This document shows, piece by piece, positions 56,995 through 64,000 of a stretch of 64,000 nucleotides of DNA. The notes beneath the pieces are model-generated. The model searched no databases and was not told where the DNA came from. It saw only the letters and a list, made by a program, of their open reading frames with translations. Position 1 is the first letter of the stretch; every line of letters begins with the position of its first letter. The translations under genes were made by a program, and so were the position numbers. The stretch lies in the NCBI RefSeq assembly GCF_033963835.1, contig NZ_JAXBME010000016.1, positions 47,618 through 111,617 of the forward strand, read 5' to 3'. The stretch comes from Cytobacillus sp. IB215665. Lineage in GTDB: Bacteria; Bacillota; Bacilli; Bacillales; SM2101.

Positions 56995-58275
56995 TCATAT
57001 ATACTCTTTGATCTTCAGATTGGACTTTCTACCTTCCAATCTTCCCATAATATAAAATAGTCCAGCACTAAAAAATGCAAGTATTCCTACTACATAGAAT
57101 GTTTGAGTAACACCAATCCATATTGTCATGGGAATTGCCAGAGGTGCAATTGTCCGACCAACTGTATACCTTAAACTAGCAGCAGCATAATATTGTCCTC
57201 TCATATGTTTAGGAGCTAGTTTGGCAACATAGCTTTCCTGTACACCAACTACCATGAGTTCCGCAGTAGTGAATATTAACATAATTAAAAATAAAGCCCA
57301 AAAATTCAATGTACTACTAAACAATATAATCGCGATGCCATACAATATTGAGGATGTTAGAAACAATTTCCACTCATTAAAATGACTAAAGATTCTCGTC
57401 GCAAGGACTGTAAACAGAGTCACCATTAGACCATTTTCTGCTAGTATCAAGCTAAATGCTTTTTCTCCGTATACATCAAAGGACCATCCCCTAAAAGAAA
57501 AGATCGTTTGTAATGGAACATTATCGGATATATAAACAGATAATAATAAATTCATTTGCAAAAACGTTTGAGAAAGTAGAATACCTCCTAAGATAAACAT
57601 AAGAAAAATTTTATCAGTTGCTATAATTCGATAATTTTTTACTTGCTCTACTAAGAAAACATACCATTCCCTTTGTTCCTTTACATTATCATTTATAAAG
57701 GTAGGTACAGTTTCTTGGACAAAGAGCTGAAGCATGATCGTAAAGATTACACTAATAAGTAATGCTATTACAAGTAAACCAAAACGATAATGAAAAAAGA
57801 ATACCCCACCAAGGATTGGCCCTATAACAACAGAAATATTGAGCACCATATAAAAAACAGCAAAGACACTGCTTCGATCTTTTTCAGGGACTACATCTGC
57901 AACCATAGCGTGACTCGCAGGCCAGTATAGAGCGTTCCAAACCCCTACCAATGAAAATGATATAAAGGTTAATTCTGGTGATTCATACCACGGAGAATTA
58001 GCCATAGCAAATAAAAAATATGCTACAGAGGTACCGATATATGAAAACACCATCATTTTCTTACGTCCAAAGCGGTCTGCACAATATCCTCCGAACAAGT
58101 TAGCAAGTAAAGCAATGAATTGTGAGAGAACTAATAATAATCCGGCCTTACCTTTTCCGAAATATTCTGCAAAATAGATTGCCATGAAAGGAAAATACAT
58201 TGAAAACAAAATATTAATAACGCCTTCACCATACAGCCGAATCTTTAAATTTTGATTCCAATCTTTCCACTTCAT
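56995..58275 (-). CDS. MFS transporter, probable exporter of the RiPP cluster
   Basis: A 426-residue, twelve-helix major facilitator protein. The motif-A loop reads GGYCADRFGRKKMMVFSYIG, with a drug-export-type layout and a long central loop (about residues 190-215). I choose ATG 58275 (MKWKDWNQNLKIR) after GGTGGG. GTG 58284 is the alternative. It is the last gene of the minus-strand moaD-ycaO-tfuA-peptide-thiF series, 294 bases after the E1 gene, so it is the natural candidate for exporting the modified peptide or giving self-resistance. Confidence 0.82.
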   Translation of the reverse strand: MKWKDWNQNLKIRLYGEGVINILFSMYFPFMAIYFAEYFGKGKAGLLLVLSQFIALLANLFGGYCADRFGRKKMMVFSYIGTSVAYFLFAMANSPWYESPELTFISFSLVGVWNALYWPASHAMVADVVPEKDRSSVFAVFYMVLNISVVIGPILGGVFFFHYRFGLLVIALLISVIFTIMLQLFVQETVPTFINDNVKEQREWYVFLVEQVKNYRIIATDKIFLMFILGGILLSQTFLQMNLLLSVYISDNVPLQTIFSFRGWSFDVYGEKAFSLILAENGLMVTLFTVLATRIFSHFNEWKLFLTSSILYGIAIILFSSTLNFWALFLIMLIFTTAELMVVGVQESYVAKLAPKHMRGQYYAAASLRYTVGRTIAPLAIPMTIWIGVTQTFYVVGILAFFSAGLFYIMGRLEGRKSNLKIKEYI

Positions 58276-58569
58276 TTTTCCCACCGCATTCCATCCAATT
58301 TTCCGTTCAGAAAACCCAAGGTTTCAATTAATCTTTGAATTTGTTGTAACTCTAGAGATAAATTTTATTTTCAAAAAGCAAAGTACCACCTCAAATTGGA
58401 TGGTTGTCAACCTAGAAAGTCTTATACAAGACGTTCTTGAGACGGCTTGTAATTCTTTTTGACCAGTTAACGCTGATAAATTCACAAAGCTAACAGCTTA
58501 CAATGCTTTTGGGATAAAAAGGAACTTACTATTACAATAAGATAAAGTCAAGTTATCTATTAATAAGGA
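58276..58569. other. Spacer between the E1 and MFS genes
   Basis: Contains ACCATC/GGTGGT, a small hairpin near 58384-58404. A protein-like stretch without a start (LSALTGQKELQAVSRTSC on the minus strand) is also present. No second precursor peptide is visible. Confidence 0.4.
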
Positions 58570-59742
58570 TCATGAGTAAGTTTTATCTAGTTTAACTAAT
58601 GGTAGATTATACCTCTCCCAATTTATAATACCACCATCAAGTGACCAAATATTCTTAATACCTATATCATTATATTCTTTTTGAATATGTTTGCTTATTT
58701 TACCGAACTGACAAACAATTATTAAGTTATACTGAGATTTTAATTCTTCTATTTTTTGGGGCAAGTTAGTTTCATCTACTAATATAGCACCTTCAATATG
58801 ACCTCGATTAAACATATCTCTATCACGAATATCAATTACTTTATAAGATGATTTATCTTTCTTTAACACATTTAATTCTAAAGGTTTTACTTCATAGTGT
58901 TTTACTTCATTATCAAGTTCAAAAGGTTGTTTATTTTCCACAATATCACATTCTTCTGCGTACTTTAAATCCTTACTGATATTGTTACTACATATAGGAC
59001 AATTAGGATTCGGTTTCCTAAGAAGAGTTTGGAAATTTCCTGTTAGAGAATTAAAATAAATAAGACGACTGTCATATATATGACCAATATTTAAGAGTAC
59101 CTTAAGAGCCTCCATAGCTTGAATTGATCCCATAATTCCGACTAACGCCCCGAAAACTCCTGAGTTACTACAAGATGGAGCATTCTTTCCTTCAGGGGGA
59201 TTAGGATAAAGGCAACGATAACACCCGTTGTTGGGCATATATACAGCTACTTGACCTTCATACATAACAGCGCTTGCATCGACAAGAGGTATTCCTAGCT
59301 TAACGCAGGTATCATTTACAAGGTATCTAGTTGAAAAGTTATCCGTTCCGTTAATTACTACATCAAAATCTTGAATAATTAAACTTGCGTTTTCCATAGT
59401 TATGTAATTGTGATATGGTTTTACATCAATACCTGGATTTATCTTTTTAATTCTTTCTGCTGCAGCTTCAGATTTTGAACTTCCTATGTCTTCTGTATTG
59501 TAAATAATTTGTCTATGTAAATTAGAAAGGTCTATATTATCTCCGTCGATAATACCTATAGAACCAACTCCTGCTCCTGCTAAATAAAGTAAAGCAGGTG
59601 AACCTAATCCTCCAGCTCCAATTACAAGAACAGAGCTTTTTTTAAGTTTTTCTTGTCCTTTAACTCCAATTTCTCTAAGTAGTAATTGACGAGAGTAACG
59701 TTCGACTTCTTCATCTGTTAATATAGGTTCTATAAATGACAA
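58570..59742 (-). CDS. ThiF/MoeB-type E1 sulfur-carrier adenylyltransferase fused to rhodanese
   Basis: A 390-residue two-domain protein. The N-terminal E1 domain has RYSRQLLLREIG, ATP loop VIGAGGLGSPAL (about 40-51), NGTDNFSTRY, and zinc pairs CYRC and CPIC. The C-terminal rhodanese domain (about 285-390) has the active-site Cys in IIVCQFGKIS. It should adenylate the C-terminal Gly of the MoaD-like protein (61947-62216) and load sulfur as thiocarboxylate. I place the start at TTG 59742 after AGAGG. The frame open to 59793 would begin inside the preceding terminator hairpin. Confidence 0.88.
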   Translation of the reverse strand: MSFIEPILTDEEVERYSRQLLLREIGVKGQEKLKKSSVLVIGAGGLGSPALLYLAGAGVGSIGIIDGDNIDLSNLHRQIIYNTEDIGSSKSEAAAERIKKINPGIDVKPYHNYITMENASLIIQDFDVVINGTDNFSTRYLVNDTCVKLGIPLVDASAVMYEGQVAVYMPNNGCYRCLYPNPPEGKNAPSCSNSGVFGALVGIMGSIQAMEALKVLLNIGHIYDSRLIYFNSLTGNFQTLLRKPNPNCPICSNNISKDLKYAEECDIVENKQPFELDNEVKHYEVKPLELNVLKKDKSSYKVIDIRDRDMFNRGHIEGAILVDETNLPQKIEELKSQYNLIIVCQFGKISKHIQKEYNDIGIKNIWSLDGGIINWERYNLPLVKLDKTYS

Positions 59743-59780
59743 GTTGCCATACCTCTTTTCATTTGTTTTAATTAACAAAA

Positions 59781-59806
59781 TCAAGAGTAGCAATAGCTAC
59801 TCTTGA
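59781..59806 (-). terminator. Terminator/attenuator after the precursor gene
   Basis: TCAAGAGTAGC/GCTACTCTTGA perfect 11-base arms with a four-base loop; the minus strand continues TTTTGTT. It sits between the precursor stop (59827) and the E1 gene start (59742), so it can make precursor mRNA more abundant than that of the downstream genes. Confidence 0.82.
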
Positions 59807-59826
59807 AAGAAATAATAAGTAAATTA

Positions 59827-59973
59827 TTACACTCTTTTAGATGCTCTTGCATCTGCTGTTCTTGCATCCGCAGTTCTAGCGTCTGCCATTCTTGCATCTG
59901 CCATACGTGGCGTATCAATTAGTTGTGATTTTTTAACTGCATTTTTAAAATCTGAAAAAGAATAATTTTTCAT
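59827..59973 (-). CDS. Multi-core RiPP precursor peptide with four (M/T)ADAR repeats
   Basis: A 48-residue peptide. Residues 1-22 are leader-like (MKNYSFSDFKNAVKKSQLID, then TP). Arg23 is followed by MADAR, MADAR, TADAR, TADAR (24-43) and the tail ASKRV. The four 15-base units differ at synonymous positions (GAT/GAC, GCA/GCT/GCG) while keeping ADAR, indicating selection on the peptide. The ribosome site AAGGAGGTGA is consensus and seven bases from ATG 59973. It lies 28 bases after tfuA. Cores ending in Arg suggest trypsin-like release. No Cys or Ser/Thr in ADAR argues for backbone modification rather than thiazole formation. Confidence 0.88.
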   Translation of the reverse strand: MKNYSFSDFKNAVKKSQLIDTPRMADARMADARTADARTADARASKRV

Positions 59974-60001
59974 GTAATTCACCTCCTTCCAATAGCCAAG
60001 C

Positions 60002-60694
60002 TTATTTGTTTTCTTGATTTAAAATCTCAATAGCTTTGTTTATAGCATTTATAGCATCTATTTTTTTGATTCTATAGTCATAATTTTCAGTAATATTTAG
60101 CAGCTTTTTATATTTCTCTTCTGTTAGAGATTCAGAAGCAAAACTTAAAAATATATCTAAAGTCCTTTTTGGAAAGTAAAGTTTCTGTACTTTATTAAAT
60201 AAACTCATAGACTCAATTTCATTCAATGTGCCACTTTCTACTGCCTTTTCTATTATCACTCTAATGTGAACAAGCGGTTCAGATAAAGCATTACCAGTAG
60301 AAGGGTCCATTGACATTGCTACTTCATCATCTGCTATGATAATCTCATCCCTATACATCTCAAATACTTTTCCCACTCCGACCATACCGAATTTCTCTAG
60401 TTCAGTGGCACGAATTGCTCCTAAACTAGAGGAACCAATAACTTTTATACCTTGATCCATTAATGATAAGATTTCTCTAGGTGAAACAGTCAATGTATTA
60501 AGAAAAGCCCCATCTATCAATACAATAACTTTAGGCTGTTTAGCACCTGGTTTAAATTGGAAATCACCTCGTTTAGCAGGTGGTAGCACAGTCACATCAG
60601 GTGCCAATTGTGCTGTTTCTTCCATAGAAAGAGAGGGTCCAGTATATACCCAAATATCTTTATTCGAGTTCCAGTATTTCTCTACCTCGCTCAC
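60002..60694 (-). CDS. TfuA-like protein
   Basis: A 230-residue TfuA-domain protein. VYTGPSLSMEETAQLAPDVT lies near residue 16, VIVLIDGAFLNTLTVSPREI near 55, then IKVIGSSSLGAIRATELE and GVGKVFEMYRD. TfuA partners YcaO in thioamide formation, probably helping present sulfur. The start is GTG 60694, lying inside the end of ycaO (35-base overlap in another frame), so translation is coupled. Confidence 0.9.
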   Translation of the reverse strand: MSEVEKYWNSNKDIWVYTGPSLSMEETAQLAPDVTVLPPAKRGDFQFKPGAKQPKVIVLIDGAFLNTLTVSPREILSLMDQGIKVIGSSSLGAIRATELEKFGMVGVGKVFEMYRDEIIIADDEVAMSMDPSTGNALSEPLVHIRVIIEKAVESGTLNEIESMSLFNKVQKLYFPKRTLDIFLSFASESLTEEKYKKLLNITENYDYRIKKIDAINAINKAIEILNQENK

Positions 60695-61940
60695 CTAGAA
60701 CACACCCTTTAATATCAAAATGATTTAAAACCCACATTTCTAACTGTGGTATTAAAATTCTAACCACGGGAACCTGTAACTCTTTCTTATTTAAATTTAT
60801 TAGGAATGCTTGGTTCCTTCCAATCTCCCATAGTCTATCAAGAATACAGCGAACATCCTCTTCTATAGTTTGATTCTTGTAATTAACACAATCATTAAAT
60901 GACTTCATCTCTCCCCGATCTGAGGTCATAAAAGATAAATCATTAGGTTTTTGACTTGGTGCTTGTTCAGACATATCTTCCCTTGTTCCTTGAAAATCTG
61001 TCAATCTTGATTGTGCTGCTTCTGTTATTGCTCTTTCTAAAGCAATTTCTGCATCTGGATGTGTTCCAGCTCCACCATGACAATAATACTCACCTTCCCA
61101 ATTTTCTTCTACAAGAGCTGCTGAAAAGGTTGGAATACCAATATCAGATGTAATATCTCGAATGATTAGTTTCACCCCTTCTTTTTCTATTCTCTTGGAA
61201 ATTTCATATAAATGTTGGGGGACGGTATTAATATCTATCATTGGAAAACCTGTTGTATCACTTGGAACAAGAGGTTTTCCATCAATTATACTAGGAAGGT
61301 TCGGCTTTATGGTCGCTTTTAAAATAGCTAAGGTCCTAGCATCTCTTTCTACAACTTCATTAAGAGCATGACAAATAGCTTCTTCAATTACATTCCCACT
61401 ACCCAGTCCATTTGTACTTTCAATCCAGATTCCTCTTCCGTTTCCTTCCCAAGGTATACTCACTAAGCTTGCCGGCACATAATATTGATCTCCGGAGAAC
61501 AATTCTATAGAGGGTACCCAGTCTAGCACTTCTGTATGTAAATTTTGTTCCAAATCAATATAACTTGGTATTGAATAAGGATCTAAGACTTTTTCTTTTT
61601 TACTTAGATCTTCATAAGATGCAGTTATAACTGGTAATTCTATATTTTCCGCACAAAATGTTTCAATTGTTTCCATCATCGCTCCTACTTTAGCAGCTTC
61701 CATGGTAGTTCCTTTTCCGTTATTTACCGAAATTCCACAACGGTCATTTGGTACAGTTGCTGAAAAAACAGGGACTCCTAATCGATCCAGTCCGGTCAAA
61801 TCTGCGATTCTTGTTATACCTACCTTTGGCAATAATTCTTTAATTCTATTTATTGTTTCGTTAGGTGATATTACCCTATGTGTCCCATGTCTATTAATTT
61901 TTGTTGTGTCCCCAAAGTCAATACCTCTTAAATCAACCAT
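60660..61940 (-). CDS. YcaO-domain enzyme (TfuA-partnered)
   Basis: A 426-residue YcaO protein, an ATP-dependent enzyme that activates peptide amide oxygens. ATP-binding Glu-rich motifs are visible: EAAKVGAMMETIETFCAE (about 80-97), GNVIEEAICHALNEVVERDA (about 180-199), and AEIALERAITEAAQSRLTDF near 305. The C-terminus (GCVLGERGREILELE) lacks the PxPxP tail of azoline-forming YcaOs, which fits the TfuA-dependent thioamide class. ATG 61940 uses a GGAGG ribosome site made by the Gly-Gly codons of the upstream moaD-like gene. Confidence 0.93.
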   Translation of the reverse strand: MVDLRGIDFGDTTKINRHGTHRVISPNETINRIKELLPKVGITRIADLTGLDRLGVPVFSATVPNDRCGISVNNGKGTTMEAAKVGAMMETIETFCAENIELPVITASYEDLSKKEKVLDPYSIPSYIDLEQNLHTEVLDWVPSIELFSGDQYYVPASLVSIPWEGNGRGIWIESTNGLGSGNVIEEAICHALNEVVERDARTLAILKATIKPNLPSIIDGKPLVPSDTTGFPMIDINTVPQHLYEISKRIEKEGVKLIIRDITSDIGIPTFSAALVEENWEGEYYCHGGAGTHPDAEIALERAITEAAQSRLTDFQGTREDMSEQAPSQKPNDLSFMTSDRGEMKSFNDCVNYKNQTIEEDVRCILDRLWEIGRNQAFLINLNKKELQVPVVRILIPQLEMWVLNHFDIKGCVLGERGREILELE

Positions 61941-61946
61941 GATTTC

Positions 61947-62216
61947 TTATCCTCCTGCCACACTACCTATAAATAAAACTTCATCATTTTGTCTTAATTT
62001 AATATCTTTAAAATGACCTTCTAATTGTGTGCCATTTAAGTAAACTCCAACAAATGACCTAAAATTTCCATTACTATCTATAATTTTTTTGTATAAAGAT
62101 GGCTTTTCCTTTTTTAATAGTAAGATAACGCTCTCAAACTCCTCCTCCAATACATTCCATACTTCAGGAGTGGATTGATTAACAAGAGATCCAGAAAATG
62201 TTATTTGTACGCTCAT
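61947..62216 (-). CDS. MoaD/ThiS-like ubiquitin-fold sulfur carrier
   Basis: An 89-residue protein (starting MSVQITFSGSL) with a beta-grasp pattern. It ends EVLFIGSVAGG, the Gly-Gly tail that E1 enzymes adenylate and convert to thiocarboxylate. I choose ATG 62216 with AAGGATG upstream; ATG 62225 is possible. It is the first gene of the operon and six bases before ycaO. No moa or thi biosynthesis genes adjoin it, so its sulfur is probably dedicated to the YcaO reaction. Confidence 0.88.
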   Translation of the reverse strand: MSVQITFSGSLVNQSTPEVWNVLEEEFESVILLLKKEKPSLYKKIIDSNGNFRSFVGVYLNGTQLEGHFKDIKLRQNDEVLFIGSVAGG

Positions 62217-62319
62217 AAATATCATCCTTACTAAATATTTTTTATATTTTTAATATTACAAAATTAAATATTACATTACATTATTTTGTTTGTAAAGAAT
62301 CATATAACAAAACAGGAAA

Positions 62320-62347
62320 ATTATACTATATTATAAAATGTCTCCAA
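62320..62347 (-). promoter_or_regulatory. Candidate promoter of the RiPP operon
   Basis: TTGGAG, 16 bases, and a perfect TATAAT on the minus strand, about 105 bases upstream of the moaD-like start. The -35 match is only partial. The surrounding 62217-62440 is AT-rich with no gene. Confidence 0.45.
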
Positions 62348-62449
62348 ATTGTTTAGATTACAATATGGGGTACAGCCAACCTTTCGGAAATTTTTACGCT
62401 AAGAAAGATTTCAAATTGAAAAAGTCGGTTTCTTGTAGGATAAGAAAAC

Positions 62450-62660
62450 CGACCTCTTGGAACAGCATCTAAAGGTAATACAAAAGTTTTCACTACATAT
62501 CCTTTCCTTTTACTTGCTCTCCGGTTAAACCAACTGTAGCAATCGAAGGTTTTGTATATCTTACACCAGGAACATCCGATAAATCTAATTTTTTTAATCC
62601 ACCAATCGCGTTATCAGCAACAATTCACCTTCAGAGGCTACAACATACACAAATAAATGA
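62450..62660 (-). pseudogene. Remnant of mercuric reductase merA
   Basis: The minus strand reads [12 protein letters not shown] and, after a frameshift, [20 protein letters not shown] then [14 protein letters not shown] stop follows, and after it KTFVLPLDAVPRGR in a shifted frame. This is the dimerisation-domain start of MerA-type flavin disulfide reductases (SIATVGLT and LPLDAVPR are characteristic). At least two frameshifts and stops make it non-functional. A hairpin at about 62424-62453 lies at its broken end. Confidence 0.72.
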
Positions 62661-62740
62661 CTTTCTTCTTACCATTTACTGTTCTGTTATATGAACCTTT
62701 TTGATTTGTCCCCCTTGTTAAAAAAAGTCTTGATAAAATA

Positions 62741-62895
62741 ATGAAATGGACGCCAGCATTTATACAACCTGAACATATGAAGATGATGAAAGAAGCAAAA
62801 GCTGATTATTATAAGGTGCAAAATCCTGTATTAGATTAGCATGAGATAGAGAAAATCAATAGTACAATCTTAGAAGCTATGGAGTTCTCGTGTTA
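62741..62895 (+). pseudogene. YolD-like gene fragment
   Basis: ATG 62741 opens MKWTPAFIQPEHMKMMKEAK, ending NPVLD before a TAG at 62837. The frame continues HEIEKINSTILEAMEFS. The pattern (KWT..L.PEH...) is that of YolD-like proteins, which often accompany Y-family polymerases on plasmids and phages. The tail runs into the truncated transposase. Confidence 0.6.
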
Positions 62896-63405
62896 ATTCT
62901 TCTAAACTTTCATACTGCCTACCTTTGACAAACTCTGTCTTAATAATCTTAAATGTTGCTTCTGCAACTGCATTATCATAGGGGCATCCCTTCATACTTA
63001 AAGAGCGTTTAATAGAGAATGTTTTTAAAGCATCATCAATTAACTTATTTTTGAACTCGTTTCCTCTATCTGTATGAAACAATTGGATATGATGAAGGTC
63101 TTCCTTTATTGAAGCGAGAGCACGATAAACAAGCAACGCATCCTTATTCGATCCAGTACTATGTCCAATAATTTCTCGATTAAAGAGATCAACAAAGACA
63201 CATATGTAATGCCATTTTTTATCAACCTTTACATATGTTAAATCACTTACGACAACGGATAACGCTTCGTTCCGCGTGAATTCACGGTTTAGTTCATTGG
63301 AATAGTGGTCCTCATTTGGCTTTTCTGAATGGGGTTTAAACTGTGCCACAGTATAATTAGAAACTAGTCCTTGTTCTTTCATGACTCTACCAATACTAAT
63401 ACTTC
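62870..63405 (-). mobile_element. IS3-family (IS150-type) transposase OrfB, truncated at both ends
   Basis: About 178 codons of the DDE integrase core: ISIGRVMKEQGLVSNYTVAQ, then SVVVSDLTYVKVDKKWHYIC (first Asp), LFHTDRGNEFKNKL (second Asp), and CPYDNAVAEATFKIIKTE (Glu). The N-terminal part ends at a stop near 63403. The C-terminal part beyond ELTRELHSF, expected to include the YNxxRxH block, is missing where the YolD fragment begins. No terminal repeats or orfA are seen, so it is a dead relic. Confidence 0.88.
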
Positions 63406-63488
63406 AGGTGAGCCTTTTAATATTTTGCATATTTAGTAAAATTATTCTATTATTTAGTTGAGTATCTTTTTGTGGGAGGTAGATAACA

Positions 63489-63626
63489 ATGGGTGATATA
63501 TTTAATGATGTAGCAAAAAGTCTAAGTGTGAGTTTTATCGCTACTGTTAGCGCATTATTAGGCGTTGGGTTACTTTTTTATTTGATTGCTTATAAGTTAG
63601 CACCAACATTTAATATTTCTTTTTAA
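63489..63626 (+). CDS. Candidate 45-residue membrane peptide
   Basis: ATG 63489 follows GGGAGGTAGATAAC. The peptide has an amphipathic N-terminus (MGDIFNDVAKSLSVSF), one membrane helix (IATVSALLGVGLLFYLIAY) and a short tail. A hairpin terminator with T-run follows three bases after the stop, so this looks like a complete small gene. Family not recognised. Confidence 0.6.
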   Translation: MGDIFNDVAKSLSVSFIATVSALLGVGLLFYLIAYKLAPTFNISF

Positions 63627-63628
63627 AT

Positions 63629-63655
63629 ATCATCTAAAGCTAGGTGATCTTTTTT
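63629..63655 (+). terminator. Terminator of the small membrane peptide gene
   Basis: ATCATCT/AGGTGAT arms (one G-U) around AAAGCT, followed by CTTTTTT. Confidence 0.75.
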
Positions 63656-63669
63656 AGTAGTAGGAAAAG

Positions 63670-64000
63670 CTCCCAGCGCCTTGACATATTACTATGATAG
63701 GTTTCCAAACGCTCTCCTCCGAACCGTACATACACCTCTATATGTATACGGCTCTCCACTTATCATCTAAATCTTTTTTTCATAATATTTCTTCCACTCT
63801 CTAATTAATATATTCATTTCATTTTTAGCACAAGCTCCAATTATTTATTCCTTTTGGTATTATAGACCCACTTCATTGCATTTTTTTATTAATCCGTTAA
63901 TAACATTAACAAAACCTTTGTATTAGCTTTCATCATTTTCTTATACTCTCTACCAAAGCTAAATCCTCTGATGTAATATCTCCATTCTTTACTGCCCATC
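63670..64000 (-). mobile_element. Group II intron, 3' end (domains V and VI), continuing past the window
   Basis: Minus strand 63754-63721 is a 34-base domain V: lower stem GAGCCGT/ACGGTTC containing the AGC triad, a two-base GU bulge, and upper stem ATACAT/GTGTAT. Domain VI follows at about 63713-63675 (AGCGTTT/AAGGCGCT). Upstream intron sequence up to 64000 has stop codons in all frames, so any maturase reading frame in this part is broken or ends before it. The 5' end is outside the window. Confidence 0.78.

Noticed and set aside
58384..58404. GGTGGTAC resembling a T-box core upstream of the MFS gene
   Set aside because: The rest of a T-box (specifier stem, AGGGTGGNACCGCG, antiterminator) is not present.
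62424..62453. GTCGGTTT/AAACCGAC hairpin with T-run as a promoter-proximal regulator of the RiPP operon
   Set aside because: One arm coincides with the merA remnant (codons after VPRG), and the hairpin lies upstream of the likely promoter, so it more likely ends read-through from old upstream genes.

Overview
The window is AT-rich chromosomal DNA from a spore-forming member of the Bacillaceae. From about 0.5 to 33.7 kb it follows, in inverted orientation, the Bacillus subtilis block lexA-yneA-yneB-ynzC-tkt-sirA-yneF-ccdA-yneI-ccdC-yneK-cotM-sspP-sspO-citB-yneN-sspN-tlp-yneP-plsY. Spore genes (sspN, sspO, sspP, tlp, cotM, sirA) fix the lineage. Unlike B. subtilis, this organism carries a complete selenocysteine system: selA, selB, selD and tRNA-Sec, plus two in-frame-UGA selenoprotein genes (selD itself and a SelW/Rdx-type protein). 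Selenocysteine use and a nearby merA remnant would fit an Anaerobacillus-like or other anaerobic or facultative bacillus. That placement is inference.

Layout. 0-7.6 kb: membrane lipid synthesis (plsY), a CapA-like protein, small spore proteins, a ResA-like thioredoxin and an oxidoreductase. 8-10.8 kb: aconitase. 11-19.2 kb: sspO/sspP, selA, cotM, selW-like, selD, selB, selC. 19.3-33.7 kb: KTSC protein, yneK, ccdC, a CheY-like regulator, ccdA, a heterodimeric ABC exporter, sirA, tkt, and the divergent yneA-yneB/lexA SOS pair with readable LexA boxes. 34-56 kb is ordinary accessory metabolism and regulation: TetR plus hydrolases, rocB, rarD, a complete sigY-yxlC-yxlE-yxlF-yxlG ECF sigma operon with its own promoter, an FAD oxidoreductase, MarR-MATE, a chemoreceptor, a frameshifted MOSC gene and a glyoxalase-type protein.

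At 56.6-62.3 kb lies the most interesting locus, a compact minus-strand operon: MoaD/ThiS-like sulfur carrier, YcaO, TfuA, a 48-residue precursor peptide ending in four tandem (M/T)ADAR repeats, a hairpin terminator, a ThiF/MoeB-type E1 fused to rhodanese, then an MFS transporter. This reads as a multi-core RiPP pathway, probably backbone thioamidation, with its own sulfur relay and exporter. It is bordered by a decayed tRNA-Asn on one side. On the other side lie remnants of merA, a YolD-like gene, an IS3-family transposase and a group II intron (domain V readable), so it probably arrived as an island.

A dispersed, non-coding, MITE-like element of about 130-170 bp with imperfect terminal inverted repeats (consensus near GGCTCTTTTCGTAAACTTTG at one end) occurs at least a dozen times in intergenic spaces between 1 and 42 kb and is essentially absent from the RiPP island.
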